DNA of 38,868 nt from Hypsibius dujardini (Eukaryota; Tardigrada; Eutardigrada; Parachela; Hypsibiidae). Of this stretch, positions 11,937 through 22,871 are shown piece after piece (within the stretch, counting starts at the first letter, position 1; each line of letters begins with the position of its first letter). Both the position numbers and the translations under genes were made by a program. Location: positions 1 through 38,868 of the forward strand of contig LRSR01006168.1 in assembly GCA_001579985.1 (NCBI GenBank), read 5' to 3'. The notes under the pieces are model-generated. The model did not search any database, had not been told where the DNA came from, and worked only from the letters and a program-made list of their open reading frames with translations.

Positions 11937-13232
11937 TAATGTGCTTGTAATTAAAAGATGAACGAATTACTGTGCACTACAGACACGGTAAATGTACAGT
12001 AATAAGCGCGTGAAGCTACCATTCTTCTTCGGAGAAAAAGAAAGTCATCGCAAAGGATTCATCTTCGGAATTTTATTTTAATTTTAAATTAATTTTTAGA
12101 CTTCATATACAGAGGCGAATTTCCATTACCAGGGGGAGGGGGGTGGTAACCGCCAACTCGCCGGAGAGCGCCCCCTGAGGGTCCAGTAGGGGTCTGGACC
12201 CCTGAAACCGCAACTCAATCTCAATTTTCATTCTTAACTAAAACTGTATTAGGATAAAGTAATTTTGCTTACATTTCTCTATTTTATATATTTACTATAT
12301 TTAGTTTTTATTATTCACTTTGACCCCAGGCATATTTTTTACTAAGCATAATATTCTGCATAGAATGATAGTGCCAAGGGTTCAGACTTCTGGTGGACCC
12401 TCACGGGGCGCCCCTAAGGGAATTACTTGGATTAATTACTCGAAACGCGTCTTTGATCATACAACGATTCCATAGTAAAAAAAGAGACTCTGATTATGCA
12501 GATATTCAGGCCAGGCTGCTATGACCGATCTTAATCGTACTCCGATAAGCCAAAGTTGCTATTGGGCCTAGGAAAGGGGTTAGGAAAGATTGGTACGGTT
12601 TAGGAAACGGCTTAAGTATGGCTTGAGGTTCACGTAGCTTTGGTTCCTGGTATGGCTTTCACTGGGTTAAGTGTTCAAAATGGACAAATGACAAGATGTA
12701 CTGAAATATTCTACATTACCGTACGCATCTTATTCTTTACTGTGATGCCGCATTCGTGCGCTTCAATCGGGTTTCCCACCCAGCTTTCTTATATATGGCT
12801 TAAGATCGTAATTCCCTTGTTTCATGTAAAACCCGATATTATTTCGCATCAGAATCGCATGTTAACTATGGTCTGCTCCGTTGGGGTTATGAAGCTGACC
12901 CATTCTTGCGTCTGAGAATCTGAGAACCTGACTGGATTAATGCCTGGTTGTACCGTTTTGTTTTCCCATTTCAAAAAATCGGAATAGCTCGGTTTGTTTC
13001 GATATTCCCTTCTTCTGCAATTGCCTGAACATCCTATTAATTGCTTACGAAAAATTCATTCCTCAACATGGACTNTCTGAGAATCTGAGAACCTGACTGG
13101 ATTAATGCCTGGTTGTACCGTTTTGTTTTCCCATTTCAAAAAATCGGAATAGCTCGGTTTGTTTCGATATTCCCTTCTTCTGCAATTGCCTGAACATCCT
13201 ATTAATTGCTTACGAAAAATTCATTCCTCAAC
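11937..13232. other. Spacer between R1 and R2
   Basis: No kinase-homology or cyclase-like frame follows the R1 tail here. It holds a short inverted repeat (GCGCCCCCTGAGGGTCCA near 12168 against TGGACCCTCACGGGGCGCCC near 12395) and, at its right end, the first copy of an assembly duplication. The R2 promoter must lie here or in the duplicated 164 bp. Confidence 0.6.
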
Positions 13233-13239
13233 ATGGACT
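12911..13239. repeat. 164-bp direct duplication around a single N (assembly join)
   Basis: 12911-13074 is repeated without a visible difference at 13076-13239, separated by the only N in the window (13075). Both copies end on the first codons of R2 (ATGGACT), but only the second continues into the gene. This is the pattern expected when two overlapping contig ends are joined without merging. Confidence 0.9.
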
Positions 13240-16200
13240 CGAAAAAAGTCCCATGGACGTCATTATTAATTTTCCTTAGTGCCTTAATCGTTTCGTCTTG
13301 GGCGAAGAACCTAGAAATCATTACGTCGCTACCTTATAACATCGGGCTAGCAGTGGACGTTCAGCGAACTGCTGGGGCGTTCGACCTGGCGGCTGAAGGC
13401 GTAGTGCGGACTTCTTACCACCGACAGATCCCTATGAACATCAGCATCAAACACCTCTTCAACGCAGACAATTCTCATCTTGTACAGTCATGCAGGGATG
13501 TGGAAGCGCTGTCGAGCCAGATGTTGGCGGAATATTATATCAAGCATGGGCGCTCGGATACCTGCTATGCTGTAGTCAGTTCTGGTAAGCAGGCACATGT
13601 ACGGGGAATCTGGTTAATATTTCTGGCCAACCATTTTTTTCTCGTTCTATTCCTAGTTACGAGTAATGTCTTTGCAGTCGATGTCTTTATAGGCAAACTC
13701 ACTCTCTCTCCTCAAATAAACTTTTGCAGATACTTTAGCATCCAAAATTGGCTTTAATGAAGTTTCACTTTTCTGCTAAAACATACACTTACATTATAGC
13801 TCCGCCCCTAACCATCGAAAATTATTTGCCAATCGATTTTAAATTAATAAGAGAGCAGGCGCAACTGTGTTTCTATTCATAAAATTCATAGAATTTCCCA
13901 AACATAATCACTATGGGGTGCAAAGTATAGAGTTGTTCTTAAATAGAAAAACTGAAGAAGCTTGAAGTAAAAGTAATTCGCACCAGGTGCAATTTAGGCG
14001 CCTTTAGCGCCACTTGGTGGATACTATTTGTTACCACAAGGCTGCAGGCTATACAAAAAAGTGCTTTGATTTAAGGCAGAAATAGTTAGCCACAAGACCC
14101 CATGTGTATAGCCTACAGCCTTATGGTAACAAATTGCCTCTGGACAAATCGAGCGTCCCGATTTTTCTGGCCAAAAGTGAAGCAATTCGGAAGTGGGACT
14201 TGCTGTTCAATCGGTTTAAGTCCGACTTGCCACTTACCACCTCCGACTTCTGATGTTGTTGCGCCTGATTTTTAATGTTGGACGAGAAAGTGTCTGGAAA
14301 AAGTTCTTTCACTACCCAGCTTGTCTTGTTATGTGGGCATTGCGAAATACCAGGAATGTAGAACAGAAAACCAGGTGAGTCAGAAAGAAGCCAGATATCT
14401 CGTACAAAATTTTGTGAAATTATTGTTCTTTAGAATCTTATGAATGTTTATAATGTTTTGTGGAGTCTTATGAAATTTATTGAAACCTTACCTTTTTTGA
14501 AACTAACGAATCTGTCGACAATTTTCTTGCACAGTGTGTTCCGACTCAATCGGCATCGCCAGTTTCGTCAAAGGTACCGTCAACCTCGCAGTTTTTCACG
14601 TTAAATATCATATAATATTTTGACTTTATAGGGTTTGATTTACCATTATTTAGCAAGTAAGTTTTCGACTTGGTATTTGTTTGATAAGGTTTGATTTGAG
14701 CAACGCTGCATGGGAAATCCGATGTAAAATAAAGTCCCGTTCTTCCCAGCGGTATAACGAAGCGTGATTTCGTGGACGCTAATCTGGGATCGCCGGCGGC
14801 TGTTTCCATCTGTGGGGTGTTTAGCAGTTACAGCCAGGTCGTGATTGAGATCCTCCGTGCTTACGCTTGGTACCGCGTGACCGTGATCATTGACATGAGT
14901 GCCGTCTCAAACTTTTACCGGGACTTGGCAACTGTTTTGCTAGAGGATGCCAGTAAAGCGAGAAATCAGCATCCCTTTGAGATGGAACTTTACCGGCTGA
15001 CCGATGCCACGGCAATTGTGGATGCCCTGAAATTTGCCAAAAGCCGTAGTCGAGGTACGAACAGAGAAGTACAGCAGAGAAATCTTTGTTGTCGAAATTC
15101 AGAAAAAATAGCCAGGCATTGCTAATTTCAGTCTTGGTTCTGGTGGCTGCCGGATTAATTACGGTACAAATTTTGGTAAGTCTTCATCCTCGAAACAGAT
15201 ATAAGAACATACGAGTAGGCAGACTAATTAAAAGATCCCCTTTTCTGCTTAAAAGTTAGTTATCAGCACTTCCCTGTATAGTGGTACTCAGCATGTTTAA
15301 TTAATGAAAATAATCTAGAATTCCGATCAGATGGTGTTATTGCGCAATCAGCTCAGTCAAAAGAGACCGAAGCTGATTGGTTGCAAAAACAGGAGACCAC
15401 AAGATTGCACGTGCTTGATTGCCTGATTTTTAATGATGTGTTTTCATTTTCGTTTTCTTTCACCTCTCTTCAGTCGATTCATTGATTATTGCCAGTTTTT
15501 CTGTGTGCTAGAAAACTTTTTTCTCGCACAAATTTGGCTGTCGCCAATCGAGTATGCTAAAAATGAAATTACAAACTGACCAGCGTCACGGAAATTTTAT
15601 TACGATATAGGTACGTAGAGGTTCGTTTAGGGTCCTTACAGGTCGGAACCAGGACACCTCAGGGTAGGGCCAGGGGGTGGGCAAAATGCATTTTTTTCAA
15701 GATTGAATTCGACCTCTTGTCCCTGATCATTTTGAAACTTGCGGAAGTGTGGGGCTCTGAGTTCCAGGGGGCCCCTGGGATATCAAAACGTTTCCAAAAA
15801 CATAGTTGTAGCAACTGCTTCAATATGATGCTTCAAAAAGAGTTGTCCTTACCCTAAAAAAGCGTCTTCGTGCTACCGAATCGAACAAAATTGGTGAAAA
15901 GGGTCACAAGAATTTGTCCTTCTCCAGGGAGCAGCGGATTCTCTTGGATTAAGTGAAACTGGTGAATATGTAAGAAGACCGCATAATAAGAAGTTCGCAG
16001 TCTGAAAACGATGCCTTGCATCCTTTGCTCCATTTATAGGCATTTATTAACATCCAGCCTTTGCTTGGAGTGGAGTTTTCAAATGTGTCGCACTTTTTGC
16101 CTCTCATCAGCAACACGGTACTGTAATTTCACTACACGTGAGGCATAAATATATATAGTTATGTATATAAATGTATTCATATTAATTTCATGCAAGCATT

Positions 16201-17567
16201 TTGCTTAGAATTCAACAGCGCTGCGGTCACTCATCGTCGTGTCGTACGGTCTGTCCGCAAACAACATGCGAGGCTTGAATGCCAGAATTGCGGACAGAGT
16301 TAAAACTGTCTCTAACCTCACCTGGCCCTATGGTAGTCAGGTAAGTGACTCCCAATGGGTTATGAATGAATCCCTTTTTTGTCACGTTTAATCCAAACAG
16401 GCCTTAACAATATGTTGAAATTCTTTTCCTATAGCCGTTAGATTCATTCAGCATCCAAACGTCTTACGACGTGGTGGAAGTATTTGCAGCTGCTATCCAG
16501 GAGATAAGTAGAAACGGCAGCGGTCCAAGCGGGGAAGACCAGCACTGCAGTGGACTCAAGGTCGTCGAGTATTTACGTAACAGGACATTTCATCTTACCG
16601 CTGGCGAGGCGTTCATTGACCCGGAACGGATTAGGAATCTTGACCTTCAGATTTATGCGTACAACACTTCGACCTCAGACATCCAGGTTGGTTATTTTTT
16701 TTCTATACATGTAAGTATACCATACACATGGACTTTACGAAGACCAGACTTAATTCAAAAATTAGTATATCCAAGCCGTTCGATCAATCGAAAAAAGTTC
16801 TAGTTCGAGATCATACGTACTTCAGTTTTCATTCAGGTGATTGGTAAATTCAACTGGAGAAGTACCCAGTTGGTATGGGATGGATCCTACGTCGTAGAGT
16901 GGCCCACTACAGGTGGATTGCCGCCAAAAAATATCCCGCCGTGTGGCTTTTCCGACGACCAGGGAATGTGTGCTGTGAAAGGTTATTTCTATTACTTGAC
17001 CAATATATGTTATTTATTTCTTAATATATAATATTTCTTAATGATATATCTTCTTACTGATATCTTAATATCTCAAAAAGATCTTCTCAATGATGTCTTA
17101 GTATCTTCACAATGTCTTCTTAATAGTATCTGTATATATATTTCCTAATAATGTATCTTCTTAGTTACTTGGCATATAATATTTACTTTTCTTTCCTATT
17201 CAGTACACTGAGAGGCTTTATTGTGTACCATACACCACAAAGATAATTTACACGTGTTTTTCTTCAGGCCAGCGTCTTACCCCAATCACTCAAGCCGTGG
17301 CAGCTGCAGTTGTTGTTTCGGCCACCGTAATCTTTGCTTTAATCCTCTGGTACTTACCATATCTGACCACAATCCCGATATAGCAACCTGCGAATGGGTT
17401 TCATAACCTTCGTACCTGTTTTACATGTACATAGGAGGGCTCTTGAGGGCCACAAAATCAATCGCAGCGGCTGGTGGAAACTTCAGTGCAAAGACCTCTG
17501 CCCTGCTGCTGGTTCAAGTCCAGAAAATTCATTTAGAATGACTAAATTTATAAGCCACATACTGTAA
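13233..17567 (+). CDS. Receptor R2: ANF/guanylyl-cyclase-type ligand-binding receptor without cyclase domain
   Basis: Exons: 13233-13584, 14535-14573, 14632-14656, 14750-15054, 15132-15175, 15928-15969, 16040-16117, 16209-16340, 16435-16686, 16837-16981, 17268-17349, 17435-17567; 1629 nt, 542 aa. The ATG at 13233 is chosen because it is followed by a clean signal peptide (SLLIFLSALIVSSWA) and the ectodomain start NLEIITSLPYNIGLAVDV. Further landmarks are SCRDV and TCYAVV (exon 1), SDSIGIASF (exon 2), AFINIQPLLG (exon 7), LRNRTFHLTAGEAFID (exon 9) and VEWPTTGGLPPKNIPPCGF (exon 10). One TM helix in exon 11 (AVVVSATVIFALILW), then a 44-residue tail with SGWWKLQCKDLCP and a stop. R1 is its closest paralogue: both have a 42-nt exon 6 and the LLG version of exon 7. 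The second N-terminal ATG copy at 13069 is an assembly artefact. Confidence 0.87.
14029..14180. mobile_element. Collapsed copy of the R1-intron-7 inverted-repeat element
   Basis: Contains TTGTTACCACAAGGCTGCAGG and, inverted, CCTACAGCCTTATGGTAACAA, then the same CGAGCGTCCCGATTTTTCTGGCCAAA end as at 8835-8865. The loop is shorter than in the R1 copy. It lies in R2 intron 1. Confidence 0.7.
15630..15805. mobile_element. TTCGTTTAGGGTCCTTACA element fragment in R2 intron 5
   Basis: Matches the element at 36531-36774 in the same orientation: TCGTTTAGGGTCCTTACA, then AGGTCGGAACCAGGA, the GGGTAGGGCCAGGGGGTGGG block and AAATGCATTT. The right terminal repeat is not recognisable, so this is a truncated or diverged copy. 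Confidence 0.65.
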
Positions 17568-17839
17568 TGGCTTTGGTCGAGAGGTTGCGCCATACGTGTT
17601 CTATATATATACTTCTGTGTGAGGATTAAGTCGGCAAATAATTTTCGTATTTTTAATTTTCAGTTGCTGCAAGTTCTTATGCTTCTAATGTCTGTCTTTT
17701 GCCGTAATTAGTTTATCCGTGATTAGATTACTCCACACCATAAATAAGGCCCCAAATTAAGTTCGATTATTGCGGTGGAAATAATGTTTTCTTATTCAAG
17801 TTCGCGCTGACAGTATTCCGTCCTCTTGCGCCACCGGTT
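17568..17839. other. Short spacer between R2 and the receptor pseudogene
   Basis: AT-rich with no recognisable element. An open frame without ATG leads into the pseudogene exon 1. Confidence 0.5.
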
Positions 17840-18643
17840 GTGGCCAGAAAAATCGTTCTACTCACGAAGCTGCCGTATAACGTGGAAATTGCAGCGGATG
17901 TGCAGCTTAACGGAGCGGCCTTCAAATTAGCGGCTAAGGGTGTGAATAACTATAGTGGTGGCGCACCGTCGTCGAAAAATTCCAATATCGTAGCTGAGGC
18001 CAAATACCTGTTTGACGCTTCCAACTCTCAGCGTATCGAAACTTGTGGCGATGTGGACGATTATTTTTCTCTTCGGCTGTCCCACTATTACTAAAAAAAC
18101 ATATTCCCCGGCGCCGCTACGCCATCTTCACGTATGTTTAATAAATACGACTCCAGCGTGCATACATAATGCACAGAGATAGAAAAACTAATTGGAAACT
18201 AGTTTTTAGTTTGCTTTTTTTAATTTTACGCAAAACATTAAACGGAAAGAATAAATACTAATTAGATATTAAAACCTATTTTTATAGCCCCAAGTTAAAA
18301 TAGACTAACAGCAAGAGGATTACTACTGAAGAATTAAACGGCAAGTGAAAAAAGGTTGATTAATTCAAGTTCAGTGGGTGCATTTTGGTTTTTGAAATTA
18401 GTTCTTCCTGCCTTATTTTTACAAATACATACCGAAATTGATTGTAATGAATCAAATACTCCTTGTATTTTTAGCTTGTAATAATAGTCGAGGTATCGCT
18501 AGCCTGGCAGGAGGTTAAATTGTTCAGAATTTATTCATCGATTCTTCGTTAAGTTATAATTAACTGGCTGGTTGTTTGTCGTAGCTTTTGACTGGCCGTC
18601 ATTTATCAAGTAAATCGCCGTACTCATGAGGTATCCCTTTATT

Positions 18644-19289
18644 AAGGGATCAATTACCAGTACCAGTCTCAGATGGCGGCCAAGAGTCTGTCCTTAAAAC
18701 TTATTTCCCTAACATGATTTTAGAAAATATTATATGCCGGGAATAAGAGCCTGTTCAACTGGGAAAAATTTAAGAAGTTGGACAATCACTGGAAGATTTC
18801 AGTAGTAGCAATAAACGCCTCTTTCTAAATTTCTGTTCCATTTCTGTTTTTAAATCTGATTGACGCAAAATATATTTGCAAATCAATTGGCGTTAACCGA
18901 ATGTTTCTAGAAGGAGGGGGAGCAGTTACGGCTGTTATGCAGTAAGCATTCCCATTTCTGCTAATGCACAGTCAGTGGACTGTAATGCACGGTTTCCGTC
19001 AGTGTTTATAGCTCCGCCCCTCATTTCAAATTTTATTTCGCTGATGAAAATAGTTTCCAAATTAAATTTTAAGTCAGTGGATGCCAAAAAATATGAAAGG
19101 AAACGAATTTGAGAATTTCTTGTTTCTTACTGGAAGAGGATCCGGAATATTCCAGTAATGTTAGAAATTCTTAAATTTTTTCAAATTGAACAGGATCTTG
19201 TCCCCGGCAGGCAATATTTTTTTCAGGGATTAGGTTCGAAAAACAAGTTCGACGGCCATCTGGGACTGGCATTGGCAGTTGATCCTTTG
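18644..19289. mobile_element. Inverted-repeat element in pseudogene R3, intron 3
   Basis: The end AAGGGATCAATTACCAGTAC with CAGATGGCGGCCA is matched inverted by TGGCCATCTGGGACTGGC...GTTGATCCTTT at 19254-19289. Inner blocks pair too (about 18690-18790 against 19160-19235). Confidence 0.65.
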
Positions 19290-19320
19290 TAAGCAGCACT
19301 TGTTCCGTAATAATCCAGTC

Positions 19321-19390
19321 ACTCTACTACTACTACACGTACCATACACTCACATACTACACTCTCATACTACTACACTCACCTACTGCA
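19321..19390. repeat. ACTACTACAC-type simple repeat
   Basis: Irregular repetition of CTACTACTACACTCA and CATACTACACTC just upstream of pseudogene exon 4. Confidence 0.75.
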
Positions 19391-19717
19391 TATGGTGAGA
19401 TATTGTTCTAGTACGCTTGCTGGAAGTGACTTTTTAAATTCCACTATCGGTTCCCCGACTTCCATAACGACCAGTAACAAGTTTTACGGCTACGTGAAGG
19501 TGCTGAGCGAGCTCCTAAAATATTATCAATGGTTCCGGGCAACGGTTCTCGTCGATGTGGCAGTAAATGTTTTTACGTAAGTTTAGTTAACATGATTATG
19601 CAACTGCAGAAGCAGCGGAGTCGGAACTCATCGTTTGAATTTGAGCGGTACCTATGAACGGTAAATCGGCGAGAAGCATTCGCGTTGCGCTGGAATTTGC
19701 GCAATCCAGAAGCCGAG

Positions 19718-20822
19718 GTAAACATTCATTCAAACATCAAAGGCGTACAGGTACACAGTAGGGAGTGATGGCTAAACTAAATGTAGCTAAAAAACTTAAG
19801 GCAAATGGTATGCGCCTGGAGACGACTTTGGTTTTTCGATTATTGCAACAAAATAAATCTTCCTCTAAACTAGGTAAGGAAACCGTTGTATTCACGCCCT
19901 TTCACAACGTTTCAGTATTATCACTCCCTTTTGCAACCCGTTTTACTATTGACACCCCCTTTTCAACTTGTAATAATTTTTCATTGATTTGATTAACATT
20001 TCGATACAAAACTACTGTTCCTTATTGGATAACTAGCGAAACTTAAAATTAGAATCACCAAAACAGTTTTTTCGTATTATATTTTACCAACTGAATAGAA
20101 TGCATTTTTTTTATAATTTGCATTTGGTTGTGCAGAGGTACAACTGCATTTTGCGAATCGTTTGAAGTAGGTTGTAATAGTATCCTTAGTAAATTGAGAC
20201 TTCCAGTTGAAATTTCTAACAACTTGAAAATTTCAGTTCAGATTAAATTAAACTAAATAATTAACACAAATACCATAAGCTAGTTTGATTTTTAAAATTT
20301 GCGTTATGTGAGAAAAGGAGATGACTATAGTGAAATAGGGGTGAAATGGGGTAACAGTAGCATAAGGGGACGTAGAGGAAGAGGGGCTATAGTTAGACCC
20401 AATAGATAAATAGTAGAGTCTCGAGCACTTGGTGCCAGTTTTTACTTTTTTTCAAAACTAGTTACATGACGTCACCAAGTTTTCGTCTCCGATTGGGATA
20501 TTCTTTCAAAACATTATTAGACGAATTTCGTTAGATTTACTGCGTTTTAAACAGTTTCAATAGAAATGCAGATTCGTTACACCTTCGTTACTTTCCCTCT
20601 ACGATGTCTAGTCAGGAAGCTAAAGTGAAACACACGGCGACAGAAGTTCATCCCACTCCAAAATAAAAAATTTGCAAAGGTTTTTGGTCATTTCTATCTC
20701 GCTACCCTGTACACAAAGTAAAATATAACGCCGAGTTTTGGGTGTTAAAATTCAGAAATTTAGTAAAATTAAACGAATTCGTTTAATAAAGTTTTCAAAC
20801 GAATGTCCAAATGAGATGAGAC
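19718..20822. other. Gene-free stretch after the receptor pseudogene
   Basis: Searched by eye for receptor exons 5-12 (QPL, LRSL, WP...CGF and TM landmarks); none seen. AT-rich and without recognisable repeats. The open frame at 19765-19992 has no supporting features. Confidence 0.5.
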
Positions 20823-22741
20823 ATGATGACGTCACGTGATGTATTTAAAAAAATTAAAAATGCAGACGTTTGCAAACCCCAAATATTTCGGTGGAAAAAC
20901 AAAATGGAAGTTGAAAACAATTTTGCCCTGCTAACACGTTCGGCGACCCGGCTTGAGTTTTCAACACAAACAAAGCGCCGCGTTGCCTTTGAGGGGAGTG
21001 GGGAGGACTTTGTTGACGAAAGCATTAACACTTCTCCTGAACTGAGTTGTCTCAGTCACCATACTGCAAAGACAGGTAGACGAATGAATGAATTATGATG
21101 TATTGTAGCAATTACGCAATATGGAACATAACACGACTGTTATTGTGGGAACGCAATCAGTGATAAAATATGATCTATTGAAAAAATCTGCAATATGAAA
21201 ACGGAGTCCCTTATTTACCAAAATCGATCTTCGGATGATTAAACCGCGCAAATAGAGCCAGAAATCTGTCAGGAGCCAGAAAGTGGTCTAATTGTCCAGA
21301 TTTTTAAAATTGTCAAACCATTAATGCACCGACCAAAGTTATGATTTGCTGATTGAAGGGTTAAAAACTGAAAATTTTCAGTTCGAGTAAATATTTTTTG
21401 AGCTCTGAGTTTGGGTGCCTGGGCCGAACAGTGCGGCCACAGCTCACTCATTGACCCACATGGCTGCGGAGCGTCTCCCGGCGCATAACCACCGGTCAGC
21501 GCAGGCGGAAACACAACTTATCAATTCAGTATTATCAGTATTCTATCAAAGGCAAACAAACGAAACAATTAGCACGGGAGCTTTATTATACTGCAAATTG
21601 CTAGACGTTACTCTACAACAATGGAATAAATTAAGTAGGCGATTCGGAGATATGCAGCAACGAGGCGGTTGCACAGCCATACTGATAAAAGGAGGGGAAA
21701 TTATTTTACTTTTAGCACCAAAATGTGTACATTTCTTCATCACGAAACATTTGCCCAACGCCTTTGTGAAGTCATCCGGATAAACGGCAATCACCCTATA
21801 ACCGGCAACAAACTCAAGCCTATAAAAGTGTTGACTTATAAATAAAATATATAAATCAGTTTTCTATGCGTCATCTCACATTAAATAAACTGCAAAGTAT
21901 TGCAAGCGTGTGCGAGAATCTTGTCTCTATCAAGGTTTTAAAATTAAAATAAAATAAAACTCATCACATGTCCAAAGTCTGACTTCAATATAAACTAATA
22001 ATGATTTAATTTTAAATATAAAATGTGTTTTACTTTAAATTGAAAATCAATACTTGACCAAGTGTCTTATTTTTAAGTAAATGAAAATCAATCAAATTAG
22101 GGTAACAGTTTATGTTGGACATCGTCGCAATTAGGCAAACGGCTCACTGTTCGTACCACTCCATAAAAAACTGATCAATTTCCGGGAAGAGATTAAACAA
22201 ACGCATAAACAGACAAATTTATGGACAGACACACATACAGACAGACAGATACACAGATACACAGACAGACAGACAGAGAGACAGACAGAGAGACACGCAG
22301 AAATACAGAGACAGATAGACAGACAGACAAACAGATAAACAGACAGGCAGACAGGCAGGCAAACGCTTTGAGGTGTCTTGAAACATGAATGCATTTGTAA
22401 TGTATAGGTTCAACGTAAGAAAAACTGAAAAGTTGTTATAGATACTCAATTGTAATAATGGCCATACTAAGCAAGTGCACCACCGGGAGTGTTTTCACAC
22501 TTTTTTTAGTTCATTTTGCGCTCCTCGTCTGTTCATCGCTTTCAGCACTTCTAGGCCACTTTTTTGTGTACTTTCGTTTCTCTTTTACAGGTGTTGTTTT
22601 GATGTAGTGTAAGCGTTGGCTCTTATTTTAGGTTGCGTCTCTGTTCAATTTCCTCTAACCGGACCACCGGACAGGTTGATCAAGAAGAGAAAGGTCGACA
22701 GCATGCATTCCATGCAGGATTCCGGCATTGCTGACTTTTAG
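20823..22741 (+). CDS. Small two-exon gene, predicted nuclear protein of unknown family
   Basis: Exon 1 is 20823-21075 (or starts at the internal ATG 20904) and ends in a phase-1 GTAGAC donor. Exon 2 is 22632-22741, entered from TCTTATTTTAG in the matching phase. Together they give 120 codons plus stop (93 from the internal ATG). The protein is polar, with basic patches TKRRVAF and, near the C-terminus, LIKKRKVDS, a good match to a monopartite nuclear localisation signal. It ends MQDSGIADF; DSGIAD resembles an acidic variant of a DSGxxS phosphodegron, but this is only a likeness. The linkage of the exons is inferred from phase alone: a competing last exon at 21410-21783 fits the same donor. 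The 1.5-kb intron holds a CAGA microsatellite. It sits where the second half of the receptor pseudogene is missing. Confidence 0.42.
21410..21783 (+). CDS. Possible alternative last exon, or separate small gene
   Basis: An open frame of 124 codons is preceded by a weak acceptor (TTTTTTGAGCTCTGAG) in the phase that fits the 21075 donor. It is followed 57 nt after its stop by AATAAA (21841-21846). The C-terminal 90 residues look protein-like (LLYCKLLDVTLQQWNKL, then ILIKGGEIILLLAPK) but match no family I know. The AATAAA favours a real 3' end. The first 20-odd codons (HSLTHMAAERLPAHN) look less convincing. Confidence 0.33.
21841..21846 (+). promoter_or_regulatory. Candidate polyadenylation signal AATAAA
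   Basis: Lies 57 nt downstream of the stop codon at 21783, the expected range for a metazoan 3' end. Confidence 0.45.
22206..22362. repeat. (CAGA)n microsatellite
   Basis: Interrupted ACAGACAGACAGA units over about 150 bp. The CLSVCLSV-type frames on the minus strand are products of this repeat and are not genes. Confidence 0.95.
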
Positions 22742-22871
22742 AAATGTTGCTTTTTGTTTCTTTCTGGCAGATGTGAGCCGCTGGTAAGTGCACCAAGTGT
22801 CACCATTCAAGGGGTAAAAACTGAAAAGAATAAGTTCAATATATTAAGTTAACATTGTTATTAATTATATT

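Larger units (their letters stand above)
17840..19717 (+). pseudogene. Receptor pseudogene R3 (exons 1-4 only, frameshifted)
   Basis: Four exon remnants match the paralogues in order and phase: exon 1 17840-18131, exon 2 18475-18513 (39 nt, CNNSRGIASLAG), exon 3 18585-18609 (25 nt, FDWPSFIK), exon 4 19412-19717 (GSDFLNSTIGSPT ... QSRSRG). Exon 1 has no in-frame ATG and shifts frame near 18092: after SHYY the match resumes as YAIFT in another frame up to the donor. Exon 4 shifts near 19567 (VDVAVNV then FYVSLVN in the next frame) and again near 19670 before IRVALEFAQSRSRG. Exons 5-12, with the TM and tail, were not found downstream. The wording of exon 4 is closest to R4 (SDFLNPSIGSPT). Splice sites around exons 2 and 3 are still usable. 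Confidence 0.85.

Noticed and set aside
12640-12915. 91-codon plus-strand frame
   Set aside because: Odd hydrophobic composition, no splice or family support, and it ends in the assembly-duplicated segment.
11937-13232. Possible kinase or cyclase exons after the R1 tail
   Set aside because: No frame with kinase or cyclase landmarks on the plus strand here, nor in the spacers after R2, R4 or R5.
14641-14690. TTCGACTTGG as R2 exon 3
   Set aside because: It contains an in-frame TGA; the true 25-nt exon is just upstream (14632-14656) with correct sites and phase.
17511-17521. GGTTCAAGTCC, a tRNA B-box-like motif
   Set aside because: Lies within R2 exon 12 coding sequence; no A box or cloverleaf around it.
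22131-22449. CLSVCLSVCLSV frames on the minus strand
   Set aside because: Direct translation of the CAGA microsatellite.
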